NCBI GenBank assembly: GCA_965203635.1 | Contig: OZ241903.1 | Location: forward strand, 2,542,001-2,606,000 | Origin: Aldehydirespirator sp965203635 | GTDB taxonomy: Bacteria > Actinomycetota > Acidimicrobiia > Acidimicrobiales > Aldehydirespiratoraceae | Direction: 5' to 3' | Length of the DNA: 64,000 nucleotides | Shown here: one piece after another, positions 51,321-58,742 of the stretch | Numbering within the stretch: the first letter of the stretch is position 1 | Layout: every line of letters starts with the position of its first letter | Notes under the pieces: generated by a model | The model's input: only the letters and a program-made list of their open reading frames with translations | Database searches by the model: none | Told to the model about the DNA's origin: nothing | Translations under genes and position numbers: made by a program

Positions 51321-51382
51321 GGGGCTACTACCTTCCCTGTGTTGGGCTGCGGCGACAAGCAACTGGAGGTTCGTCGGTAGCG

Positions 51383-53659
51383 ATGAACGATCCTGACATG
51401 CAGATCGGCTTCACGCTGGCCGAGTCGTCGGCGTCGCGTCCTGAGAGTCCGTTCCCCCCGGGCGGGCCCAACGTCCTGCTGGTCGTGCTCGACGACTGCG
51501 GTTTCGCCCAGCTCGGGTGCTACGGCAGCCCGATCGCCACCCCCACCATCGACCGGCTGGCCGCCGAGGGGTTGCGGTACACCAACTTCCACACCACCGC
51601 GTTCTGCTCGCCCACCCGAGCCTGCGTGCTCACCGGTCGCAACCACCACCGCGTCGGCATGGGAGTGTTCCCCGACCTGCCGCTGGTGTTCCCCGGCTAC
51701 ACGAGCGTGATCCCGCCCGAGGCCGCCACCCTTCCGGCCGTGCTCCGCGGGTCGGGCTGGGCGACCTGGGCCGTCGGCAAGTGGCACCTCACGCCCCGCG
51801 ACCATCGTGGCCCCGGCGGGCCGTTCCACACTTGGCCCACCGGGCAGGGGTTCGACCGGTACTACGGATTCCTCGGCGGCGAGGAGTCGCAGTGGACCCC
51901 CGACCTGGTGCGTGACCAGAGCTACGTCGACCCGCCCCGGACGCCGGAGGAGGGCTACCACTTCACTGAGGACATGGCCGACGAGGCCATCGGCATGATC
52001 CGCGAGTTGCGGCTGCACCAGCCCGGCCGGCCGTTCGTGCTGTATTGGGCCACCGCGGCGGTCCACGCCCCGCACCATGTGCACGATGAGTGGATCAAGC
52101 CGTACGAGGGCGCCTTCGACGACGGCTGGGACGCGCTGCGGGAGCGCACTCTGGCCCGCCAGATCGAGCTCGGCGTGGTCCCGGACGGCACCGAGCTGAG
52201 CCCGCGACCGGACTGGATCGAGGCATGGGACGGCATCGACGCCAGCGCCCGGCGGCTGTACGCGAGGCTTCAGGAGGTGTTCGCCGGCTATCTGACCCAC
52301 ACCGACGCGCAACTCGGCCGGATCATCGACTGCCTCGAGGATCTCGGCGAGCTCGACAACACCATCGTTGTCGTGATGTCCGACAACGGCGCGTCGGGTG
52401 AGGGTGGACCCCACGGCTCGACCAACCACCTGACCCAGATCAACGAGGGCCTCGAGTCGCTCGACCGGCTGAAGGAGACCGCGCACACCGCAGGCGGCCA
52501 CCGCGGTTACAGCCACTATCCGTGGGGATGGGCTCACGCCGGCAACACACCTCTGCGGCGCTGGAAGCGCTACACCCTGGAAGGCGGGGTGCGGGATCCG
52601 CTGGTCGTCCGCTGGCCGGCCGCCGTGCCTGACCCCGGAGGGTTGCGCTCCCAGTACTGCCACGCCATCGACGTCCTGCCGACCGTGCTCGACCTGCTCG
52701 ACGTCGAGATGCCGGCGTCGGTGCGCAGCGTGCCCCAGATGTCGGTTGACGGCCGGTCCATGGTCCCGTCGATCGCGGATGCCGGCTCACCCGAGTTCCG
52801 CACCACCCAGTACTACGAGTGCTGGGGCAGCCGGGCCATCTATCACGACGGCTGGAAGGCCGTGACCAACCACGTCAACCAGTTCAACCCGCACGAGCGG
52901 GACATGATCGACGGCAGCGTCGACTTCCGTGCCGATGAGTGGATGCTGTTCGACTCCGACCGGGACTTCGCCGAGTCCACCGACCTGGCCGAGACCCACC
53001 CCGAGCGCCTGGCCGAGCTTCGAGCCCGTTGGGATGCGGAGGCCGAGCGGAACGACGTGCTCCCGCTCCAGGACGGCCCGGCGTACCTACAGAACCCGCA
53101 CCTCATTCACATGCCCTTCGCGGGGTACCGGCGCAGCTACGAGCTTCGCGCCGGGGAGCGCATGAACTTCCAGGCCGGTCCGTTGATCTTCGGCGGGCTC
53201 AACATCGCGGCCGAGCTCGACGGCCCGCTCGGCGACGGTGACGGCGTGATCGTCGAGCACGGCAACTGGACCGCGGGATGGGCATGGGTTGCTCTTGGCG
53301 CCGAGCTGGTGGCGTTCATCCACGCGCCCGATCGCGGGTTCCGCCGGTTCGCTGTGCCCCGGCCCGCAGGGGCCACCGAGCTCGGATTGAGGATCGCTGA
53401 AGTCGACGGCGGCAGCACGGTCGAGCAGTTCGCCGACGGCTCGTCGCTGGGATCGACGACCATCGACGCCACCATCCCTTTCATCTCCACCGCCAACGGC
53501 ACCTGGACCACGGCCGGCTACAGCACCCCGTTCCCGGTAAGCGACGAGTACCAGCCGCCGCTGCGGATGGCCGGTCTCAAACGGATCGTGATCGACACCG
53601 ACACGTCGAGCCTCCCCGGCCTCGACGACCTGCTCGACGAGGTCATGCGCCACCAATGA
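51383..53659 (+). CDS. Type I sulfatase (arylsulfatase family)
   Basis: A 758-residue hydrolase of sulfate esters. The metal-binding NVLLVVLDDCGF start is followed by CSPTRACVLTG (Cys 75 is the residue converted to formylglycine). WAVGKWHL, HAPHHVHDEW and VVVMSDNGASGEGG complete the active site. The last 150 residues form a beta-rich C-terminal domain. No signal peptide is visible, so a cytoplasmic location is possible, unlike most secreted algal-polysaccharide sulfatases. The formylglycine-generating enzyme is not in the window. Stop and next ATG overlap by 4 bp. Confidence 0.93.
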   Translation: MNDPDMQIGFTLAESSASRPESPFPPGGPNVLLVVLDDCGFAQLGCYGSPIATPTIDRLAAEGLRYTNFHTTAFCSPTRACVLTGRNHHRVGMGVFPDLPLVFPGYTSVIPPEAATLPAVLRGSGWATWAVGKWHLTPRDHRGPGGPFHTWPTGQGFDRYYGFLGGEESQWTPDLVRDQSYVDPPRTPEEGYHFTEDMADEAIGMIRELRLHQPGRPFVLYWATAAVHAPHHVHDEWIKPYEGAFDDGWDALRERTLARQIELGVVPDGTELSPRPDWIEAWDGIDASARRLYARLQEVFAGYLTHTDAQLGRIIDCLEDLGELDNTIVVVMSDNGASGEGGPHGSTNHLTQINEGLESLDRLKETAHTAGGHRGYSHYPWGWAHAGNTPLRRWKRYTLEGGVRDPLVVRWPAAVPDPGGLRSQYCHAIDVLPTVLDLLDVEMPASVRSVPQMSVDGRSMVPSIADAGSPEFRTTQYYECWGSRAIYHDGWKAVTNHVNQFNPHERDMIDGSVDFRADEWMLFDSDRDFAESTDLAETHPERLAELRARWDAEAERNDVLPLQDGPAYLQNPHLIHMPFAGYRRSYELRAGERMNFQAGPLIFGGLNIAAELDGPLGDGDGVIVEHGNWTAGWAWVALGAELVAFIHAPDRGFRRFAVPRPAGATELGLRIAEVDGGSTVEQFADGSSLGSTTIDATIPFISTANGTWTTAGYSTPFPVSDEYQPPLRMAGLKRIVIDTDTSSLPGLDDLLDEVMRHQ

Positions 53660-54162
53660 ACTCCGATCCCGACGAAGCGCCGGCGCCACCGAAGGGGTTC
53701 CGCGGGTCTGGTCGCCTGCTGGTGTCGCGGCCCTTCCGCATCATCGGCCCCCGCGTTTTCCCTCCGCTCCATCGGGCTATCAACCGGCTCACCGGGGGCC
53801 GCACCCTGCTCGACACCCCGGCGCAGCCCATGCTCATGCTCACCACGAGGGGCGCCAGGACGGGTCGGCTCCGGGAGACGCCGCTGGGCGCCGTTCCGCT
53901 GGAAGGGGGTCGCTTCCTGCTGGTGGGCAGCAACTTCGCCCGCGAGCACCATCCGGCCTGGACGGCCAACCTCATCGCCAACCCCGATGCGGAGATCGTG
54001 TTCCGGGGCAAGCGGACGCGGATGAGAGCCCGTCTCCTGGAGGGCGCCGAGCGCGGGCGGCGGTGGCAGACCGCGGTGACCTGGTTTCCCGTCTGGACCC
54101 GGTACGTGACCGTCACCGACCGCGAATTCCGCCTGTTCGAACTCGAACCCGTTGCCTCCTAG
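53656..54162 (+). CDS. DUF385/deazaflavin (F420)-dependent nitroreductase-family protein
   Basis: A 168-residue split-barrel protein of the Ddn/Rv1558 group: MLMLTTRGARTGRLRETPLG, then GRFLLVGSNFAREHHPAWTA and NLIANPDAEIV. These are the family's F420-phosphate and substrate loops. It is expected to reduce quinones or an electron-poor ring with F420H2. The start overlaps the sulfatase stop, and the DddL-like cupin gene follows after 12 bp. Confidence 0.87.
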   Translation: MNSDPDEAPAPPKGFRGSGRLLVSRPFRIIGPRVFPPLHRAINRLTGGRTLLDTPAQPMLMLTTRGARTGRLRETPLGAVPLEGGRFLLVGSNFAREHHPAWTANLIANPDAEIVFRGKRTRMRARLLEGAERGRRWQTAVTWFPVWTRYVTVTDREFRLFELEPVAS

Positions 54163-54174
54163 CTGGAGCGCGGC

Positions 54175-54777
54175 ATGATCGACGGGCTGCTCCGGCGGAT
54201 CGCTGAGTTCCACCGGAGCCGCCCAGTGGTCCCGGAGTTCCCGATGGTCGAGCCGGTGCTCGAAGCGCTCGACAACGCTCGCGGTCCCGCCGGCGTCGAG
54301 CCTCGTTTCCTTCCGGTGGTGCGGCACCTCGACGCGGTCGAACCCAGCGGCGATGCGGCCATCGACTCAGTCCTCGAGGAGTTCCTCCGTCTCGCTCCGG
54401 TCCTGCCGTGGCGCCAGACCGTCGGCTACCTCGACGTGTTGAGCCGGGACTACCTCGACAACTACGGCTACGTGCCTCTGGTGGGCCCGAACGCGATCGT
54501 CGAGCACGCCGCCGTGAGGGTCGGGATCGGCCTGTGGGGGCCGCATCTGCACTACCCCGCCCACCAGCACGAGGCCGAGGAGCTGTACCACGTCATGGCC
54601 GGGGAGCCGGCGTTCAGCGGCTGCGACGGGAACCGGCGCAGCACCCGGCCCGGCGACGCCGTCCACCACGCACCCTGGCAGGTGCACAGCCAGGACTTCG
54701 GCGCCACACCGACCGTGCTCCTGTACTGCTGGACCGGAGCCGTCGGACCCGACGCGGTACTGGTGGACGCCGGCTGA
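54175..54777 (+). CDS. DMSP lyase family (DddL-like) cupin
   Basis: A 200-residue cupin of the DddL type. The family's start (IDGLLRRIAEFHRSR) leads to GYLDVLSRDYLDNYGYVPLV, then the first cupin motif GPHLHYPAHQHEAEELYHV with H130, H132, E136 and Y138. H171 sits in VHHAPWQVHSQ. DddL cleaves dimethylsulfoniopropionate to acrylate and dimethyl sulfide, and the ligand set is complete here. Relatives outside the proven clade exist whose substrate is untested, so lyase activity is an inference. The placement behind sulfatase and F420-reductase genes suggests an organosulfur context. Confidence 0.75.
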   Translation: MIDGLLRRIAEFHRSRPVVPEFPMVEPVLEALDNARGPAGVEPRFLPVVRHLDAVEPSGDAAIDSVLEEFLRLAPVLPWRQTVGYLDVLSRDYLDNYGYVPLVGPNAIVEHAAVRVGIGLWGPHLHYPAHQHEAEELYHVMAGEPAFSGCDGNRRSTRPGDAVHHAPWQVHSQDFGATPTVLLYCWTGAVGPDAVLVDAG

Positions 54778-54812
54778 CTCCTGCTCGGATTAGAGGACGG
54801 ACACTCGGTGGT

Positions 54813-54833
54813 CTTTGGCAAAGTTTGCCAAAG
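54813..54833. promoter_or_regulatory. Perfect palindrome upstream of the ParDE-like pair
   Basis: ctttggcaaa-g-tttgccaaag: 10 bp arms around one base. It overlaps the expected promoter 27 bp ahead of the antitoxin ATG, as operators bound by ribbon-helix-helix antitoxins do. Confidence 0.75.
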
Positions 54834-54859
54834 TAGTACACTCGGAGGCTGTGACTACG

Positions 54860-55084
54860 ATGAATGTGTCGCTTCCGGACGATCTCAAGAGTTTCGTCGA
54901 CTCTCAGGTCGATCACGGCAACTACGGATCGACCAGCGAGTACGTGCGAGATCTGATCCGACGCGACCACGACCGCCGCCAGCTCCGGGTTGCCCTTCTC
55001 GAAGGAGCCCGCGCTCCCGTCGTCGCCAACGCGGACGCCGCCTACTTCGCGTCACTCCGAGACCAGGCCCGCACCGACGCCTGA
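54860..55084 (+). CDS. parD: ParD-like ribbon-helix-helix antitoxin
   Basis: A 74-residue protein. The N-terminal ribbon-helix-helix MNVSLPDDLKSFVDSQVDHG, then YGSTSEYVRDLIRRD, is the ParD/CopG DNA-binding unit. The short C-terminal tail (RVALLEGARAPVVANADAAY) would wrap the toxin. ATG at 54860 lies 11 bp from ggagg; GTG at 54851 is possible. It should repress its own operon through the palindrome just upstream. The toxin gene follows after 10 bp. Confidence 0.88.
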   Translation: MNVSLPDDLKSFVDSQVDHGNYGSTSEYVRDLIRRDHDRRQLRVALLEGARAPVVANADAAYFASLRDQARTDA

Positions 55085-55094
55085 GTTCGGGGCG

Positions 55095-55427
55095 GTGCAA
55101 GTTGACCTTCGCGCCCCGGCGGCGGCCGACATCGAGGCGGCGGTGGCCCACTACCGCGACCAAGCCGGCCCAATAACCGCACTCGACTTCGTCGACGCAC
55201 TCGAAGCCGCGATCGACCACCTCCGCCGCCATCCGCGCATCGGCTCGCTCCGATTCGCATTCGAACTGGAGATCCCAGGGCTGCGAAGCTGGTCTCTGCA
55301 GAGGTTCCCGTACATCGTCTTCTACGTGACCGACGACCACCGCGTGGACATCTGGCGTGTCCTGCACGCCCGACGGGACATCCCGGCCTACCTGACATCG
55401 GACCCGCCCGAGCGGGCTGCGGGCTAG
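55095..55427 (+). CDS. parE: RelE/ParE-superfamily toxin
   Basis: A 110-residue toxin: VQVDLRAPAAADIEAAVAHY, then AIDHLRRHPRIGSLRFAFEL, FPYIVFYVTDDHRVDIWRVL, HARRDIP. This matches the ParE fold and its C-terminal 'IWRVLHARRDI' block. ParE toxins poison DNA gyrase, RelE relatives cut mRNA; which applies is open. GTG start. The stop overlaps the end of the convergent DUF4242 gene by 4 bp. Confidence 0.88.
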   Translation: MQVDLRAPAAADIEAAVAHYRDQAGPITALDFVDALEAAIDHLRRHPRIGSLRFAFELEIPGLRSWSLQRFPYIVFYVTDDHRVDIWRVLHARRDIPAYLTSDPPERAAG

Positions 55428-55708
55428 GGCTTCTCGGTGGTGGGATCGATGATCTTGCCGATCTCGGTCACTACCGTCGCCGGGAACCCGCTGCGCTCTG
55501 CATGCTCGTCGATCAGCTCGGCGTCGTTGCAGACGTAGATGCAGAAGGTCTTGTCGCCGGCCACGTAGCTGTGCTCCCACTGGATGGCCTTGCCCTCGGA
55601 CTGCATCGCCTGCAGGACCGAGTTGGATTGCCCGGCCGCAGCCCGCAGCTGCTCGCGCTCAGCAGAGCCGATGTCGGGAATGTCCCGTTCGATGACGAAG
55701 CGTCGCAT
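55424..55708 (-). CDS. DUF4242-family protein
   Basis: A 94-residue protein, MRRFVIERDIPDIGSAEREQ, then IQWEHSYVAGDKTFCIYVCN and DAELIDEHAERSGFPATVV. It is the DUF4242 ferredoxin-like fold found widely in actinobacteria and proteobacteria without an assigned reaction. A strong gaaggggaggact precedes the ATG at 55708. It lies between the two toxin-antitoxin pairs on the opposite strand. Confidence 0.8.
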   Translation of the reverse strand: MRRFVIERDIPDIGSAEREQLRAAAGQSNSVLQAMQSEGKAIQWEHSYVAGDKTFCIYVCNDAELIDEHAERSGFPATVVTEIGKIIDPTTEKP

Positions 55709-55763
55709 AGTCCTCCCCTTCGATACCTGTCCCGTCGACTCTATCTCTCGGGTCCCGCCAGAT

Positions 55764-55850
55764 CAGTCGGTGTTGACGTCGTAGTGGCGGGCCAGGCCTC
55801 GGGCGGTGTGGCTGACGTGGAAGCGCAGGGCCAAGCTGTAGACAGGTATG
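55764..55850 (-). pseudogene. Short C-terminal remnant of an unknown gene
   Basis: Minus-strand frame reading IPVYSLALRFHVSHTARGLA, then RHYDVNTD and a stop. No start exists; upstream it runs into the leader of the MazEF-like pair. The composition looks like a true protein end. Family not recognised. Confidence 0.35.
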
Positions 55851-55874
55851 CATGCAAAATGTAGACTCAGGAGT

Positions 55875-56111
55875 ATGGCTACCACCACGATCCGCATCGA
55901 CACCGACACTCACGCCCGTCTCGTCGAGCTCAGCGATGTCGCAGGTGCCTCGCTCATCGACACGGTGCGGGACGCGGTCGAGGCGCTCCGGCGCCAGCGG
56001 TTCGCCCGGCGGGTGACGGCCGAGATCGCCGAGTTGCGCAGCGATCCCGAGGCCTGGGCGTCCTATCTGGCCGATGCCGAGACCACGTCGGTGACCGATG
56101 GCGTCGGTTGA
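55875..56111 (+). CDS. MazE-type/ribbon-helix-helix antitoxin
   Basis: A 78-residue antitoxin: MATTTIRIDTDTHARLVELS, then IDTVRDAVEALRRQRFARRV and a Trp-bearing tail (DPEAWASYLADAETTS). This is a ribbon-helix-helix start paired with a toxin-binding helix. ATG at 55875 has aggag directly in front, and ATG at 55848 is an alternative. The leader holds two tgtagac direct repeats about 20 bp apart. The stop overlaps the toxin start by 14 bp. Confidence 0.8.
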   Translation: MATTTIRIDTDTHARLVELSDVAGASLIDTVRDAVEALRRQRFARRVTAEIAELRSDPEAWASYLADAETTSVTDGVG

Positions 56112-56436
56112 CGATCTGTGGCTGGTCGACTTCGGTGATCCGTACCCCGGCGAGCCCGCCACCACTCGTCCGGCGCTCGTTCTCGGGCCGCCGGACACTT
56201 TCGGTCCCGACTTCCCGTTCGTGATCGTGGTACCGCTGACGACAACCCGGCGGGGGCTCTCGCTGCACGTGGAGATCGAGCCGGCGGGCGAGACGGGTCT
56301 CGACGAGACCAGCTACGCCCAGTGCGAGTTGATCCGATCGATCAACCGCCGCCGTCTCGTGCATCGCCTGGGTCAGATCGATTCCAGCGCGAGTCTCCAA
56401 GTCACTTCAGTCGTCAAGACGCTGCTCAACCACTGA
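56098..56436 (+). CDS. mazF: MazF/PemK-family toxin
   Basis: A 112-residue toxin with LWLVDFGDPYPGEPATTRPA, then LVLGP, FVIVVPLTTTRRGL and SINRRRLVHRLGQID. These are the three blocks of the MazF/PemK mRNA-interferase fold, including the catalytic Arg in the first. The cut sequence cannot be predicted. The gene sits against a truncated RraA-family gene on the other strand. Confidence 0.9.
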   Translation: MASVDDLWLVDFGDPYPGEPATTRPALVLGPPDTFGPDFPFVIVVPLTTTRRGLSLHVEIEPAGETGLDETSYAQCELIRSINRRRLVHRLGQIDSSASLQVTSVVKTLLNH

Positions 56437-56437
56437 G

Positions 56438-56590
56438 CGACGACGAACGTCTCTCGGGTGTAGCCGGTCGAGCGCGGCCGTTCGGGGCTGCGATCTCCAG
56501 GGCGTTGCAGATTGTCGGGGTGTCGAATCCGGCCAGCGTGGCCCGTAGGTCCTCGTCGATGATCGCGTGTCCGGTGCTCGGCTCAGCCAC
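56438..56590 (-). pseudogene. Truncated, frameshifted RraA-family gene start
   Basis: GTG at 56590 after gaggggtgta begins VAEPSTGHAIIDEDLRATLA, then GFDTPTICNALEIAAPNGRA, the N-terminus of RraA-like (4-hydroxy-4-methyl-2-oxoglutarate aldolase / RNase-E-inhibitor-fold) proteins. Past that point the frame is wrong; in another frame the sequence continues GYTRETFVVAQW before the toxin gene's 3' end takes over. At least one frameshift and loss of about 80% of the gene are implied. It was the last gene of the operon to its right. Confidence 0.65.
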
Positions 56591-56609
56591 TACACCCCTC
56601 GCTTCTTCG

Positions 56610-57593
56610 CTAGCCCTTGAACAAGCGGATCTGGCGATGAATGGCCAACTCGTCGATCAGGACCCACTCCCTGACGATCTGCTGGTCGATGACCTCGGCG
56701 TGGCTGATCCCCATGATGTAGATCGGGGCCCCGGACGGGTCTCCGAACGCACCGGCGCCGTCATGGGTTCCCTGGACGCTCCAACGTGCGGCTGCACGCA
56801 GCGGGTGGCCGGGGTCGTCTCGACCGATGAGATGGTCCACCGAGAAGCGTGCGTCCGGGACCGCGGAGGTCAGGCCTATCCAGAACTGCGTTGCCTCGGC
56901 CCTGCCGCTCTCGGTGAAGCCGCCCGGCAGCTCGAGGGCGACCGCCTCGTTGTAGTTCGCGTCGACGACCCGGCAGTCGCTACGCCAGATCGACTCCAGT
57001 GTGCCGGCGTACATGAGTGCATGTTCGGACGTCTCTGTAGGGGCGACATAGCTGCCCGCCACGTCGACCTCCGGCGTGAACACCTCCGGCGTCTGGCCTC
57101 TCTCCCGCTCTGTTGCGATCGACTGGGCCGCGAACTCGCCGACGTCGTGGCCGAGTTGGCGGATGATCGCGCCGTGATCGCGGACCAGCCATTCCTCGCA
57201 CACGTTCTCGGCTCTGATGACGGTGTCTGCGATCGTGCGGGCCTTGACCCGCTTTCCTGTCGGCGGGCCGAACATACCGTCGCCGTTGTGATGCATGGGC
57301 GACACGATCCGGTGCGACGAGTAGTAGCAGCCGGTCTCGTCGTCACCGGTCCAGATCACATCCTCGCCCAGCAGTCGACGATCGGGGAACTGGTGCAGCG
57401 TGGCGTTGGTCGCCGCGATCACGGCGTCGATGCCCTGTGTCAGTCCCATCGCGGTCCTGACGATGTTGTCGCTGGAGTAGTAGTGGTGGATCCGCGCGAT
57501 GCCGCGCTCCTCCCAGATGCGCCTCGTCGCCTTCAGGATGTAGTCGGGAACCGACTTGTACTCGGGATCAAAGCCCTTCAATGCAGCCTCCAT
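56610..57593 (-). CDS. Double SnoaL-like (NTF2-fold) protein, member 1
   Basis: A 327-residue protein made of two NTF2/SnoaL-like domains (about 1-150 and 170-327). The first has YILKATRRIWEERGIARIHH and DVIWTGDDETGCYYSSHRIV; the second has LMYAGTLESIWRSDCRVVDA and closes with VIDQQIVREWVLIDELAIHR. SnoaL-like proteins are cyclases, isomerases or hydrolases of small ring compounds. Three such proteins share this operon, and the double-domain form is unusual. It was followed by the RraA-like gene, of which only a start remains. Confidence 0.8.
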   Translation of the reverse strand: MEAALKGFDPEYKSVPDYILKATRRIWEERGIARIHHYYSSDNIVRTAMGLTQGIDAVIAATNATLHQFPDRRLLGEDVIWTGDDETGCYYSSHRIVSPMHHNGDGMFGPPTGKRVKARTIADTVIRAENVCEEWLVRDHGAIIRQLGHDVGEFAAQSIATERERGQTPEVFTPEVDVAGSYVAPTETSEHALMYAGTLESIWRSDCRVVDANYNEAVALELPGGFTESGRAEATQFWIGLTSAVPDARFSVDHLIGRDDPGHPLRAAARWSVQGTHDGAGAFGDPSGAPIYIMGISHAEVIDQQIVREWVLIDELAIHRQIRLFKG

Positions 57594-57646
57594 GTGCTGG
57601 TGAGGACGAGCGACTTGTTGGCCTGGTGCACTGGATCAGGCATCGG

Positions 57647-58726
57647 CTACCACCACCCCTTGGCTTTGCGATCCTCGACGAGGTGAGCGAGGCGCTCCAT
57701 GAGGTCCACGCCCATCTGGCGGGTGAGATCGATCAGGTCGATGGGGACCCAGTTCTCGATCAGGAGATCGTTCGGCCCCCGCTTCCACCAGTCGAAGTCG
57801 CGCATGGTCATGAGCTTGTTCGTGGCGCCGATGCCGGCGTAGGTGCCGTGATGGTGCGAGAACGCCACATCCCAGACGCCCCCGCAGGCGTAGCTGCCCT
57901 CACCCACGAACCCCATCACCCGCCCGTGGTCCGGGTCATGGGTGAGGCCTCGATCACCGAAGCCGTGGAGCCACGGACGCTGGTGGAAGTCCTCGAACTC
58001 CTCGAGCGTGTAGCACCGGCCGATGCCGGAGTAGCCGTACCACTTCATGTCCCGAGCCCAGTACTGCCACTGCTCCATGCGGCTCATGTCGGCGCCGTCG
58101 CGGTCGCGGACGTAGCGCTCGAGCCCGCTCGCCATGGCCGCCACGAGCTGCAGGGTCTTCCGCCCCTCGATCGGGTCATGCTCGGTCAGCAGGATGCCGT
58201 CGCCGGCCGCGGGCGCAGGGATCTTGCCGCCGTCGGCGCCCGGTGACGGCGGGAGCACCTCGTAGCCCGCCTGGCGCATGACCGAGAGGATGTCGAACAT
58301 CACGTAGCTCTCGGCGATCTTGCCCTCGCGCATCACGTAGAACTGCCCGAAGTACATGTGGGTCTTCTTCCCGGAAGCGGGAATGCCCAGCCAGTCCGCA
58401 GCGAACGTCCCGGTCAGGTGGCCGCAGCCGGACACCCACTCCGTGCCCTCGTCGCTCGCGAAGCGCGACTGACCCTCGTCGATCCCGCCCATGAAGACGT
58501 CCGGGGTGCGCTTCAGGTCCGGGAAGGAGCGCAGCAGCGGCTCCCAGAAGTCCGCGATCAGCGCATCGACGCCGACTAGACGGTCGATCGGAGCCGACCC
58601 GTTCCAGTCGACGTCGGTGTGGCACGCGGCGCGGACGACATCGGCGATCTGGTCGTTCGGTACGTGGTTCAGCTTCTGCCAGTAGTCCCAGACGGCGGCC
58701 TTGTTGCTTTGGTTGACAGACGACAT
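57647..58726 (-). CDS. Double SnoaL-like (NTF2-fold) protein, member 2
   Basis: A 359-residue protein with two SnoaL-like halves: AACHTDVDWNGSAPIDRLVG, FPDLKRTPDVFMGG, then in the second half MKWYGYSGIGRCYTLEEFED and LLIENWVPIDLIDLTRQMGV. It is paralogous to the protein at 61095, with shared RTPDVFMGG/RRPDVFMAG, ILSVMRQAGYEVLPP and the ENWVPIDL end. An enzymatic pocket is likely, but no catalytic residues can be named. It is between the MetE-like gene (16 bp away) and member 1. Confidence 0.8.
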   Translation of the reverse strand: MSSVNQSNKAAVWDYWQKLNHVPNDQIADVVRAACHTDVDWNGSAPIDRLVGVDALIADFWEPLLRSFPDLKRTPDVFMGGIDEGQSRFASDEGTEWVSGCGHLTGTFAADWLGIPASGKKTHMYFGQFYVMREGKIAESYVMFDILSVMRQAGYEVLPPSPGADGGKIPAPAAGDGILLTEHDPIEGRKTLQLVAAMASGLERYVRDRDGADMSRMEQWQYWARDMKWYGYSGIGRCYTLEEFEDFHQRPWLHGFGDRGLTHDPDHGRVMGFVGEGSYACGGVWDVAFSHHHGTYAGIGATNKLMTMRDFDWWKRGPNDLLIENWVPIDLIDLTRQMGVDLMERLAHLVEDRKAKGWW

Positions 58727-58742
58727 CAGGCGCTCCTTTGTG

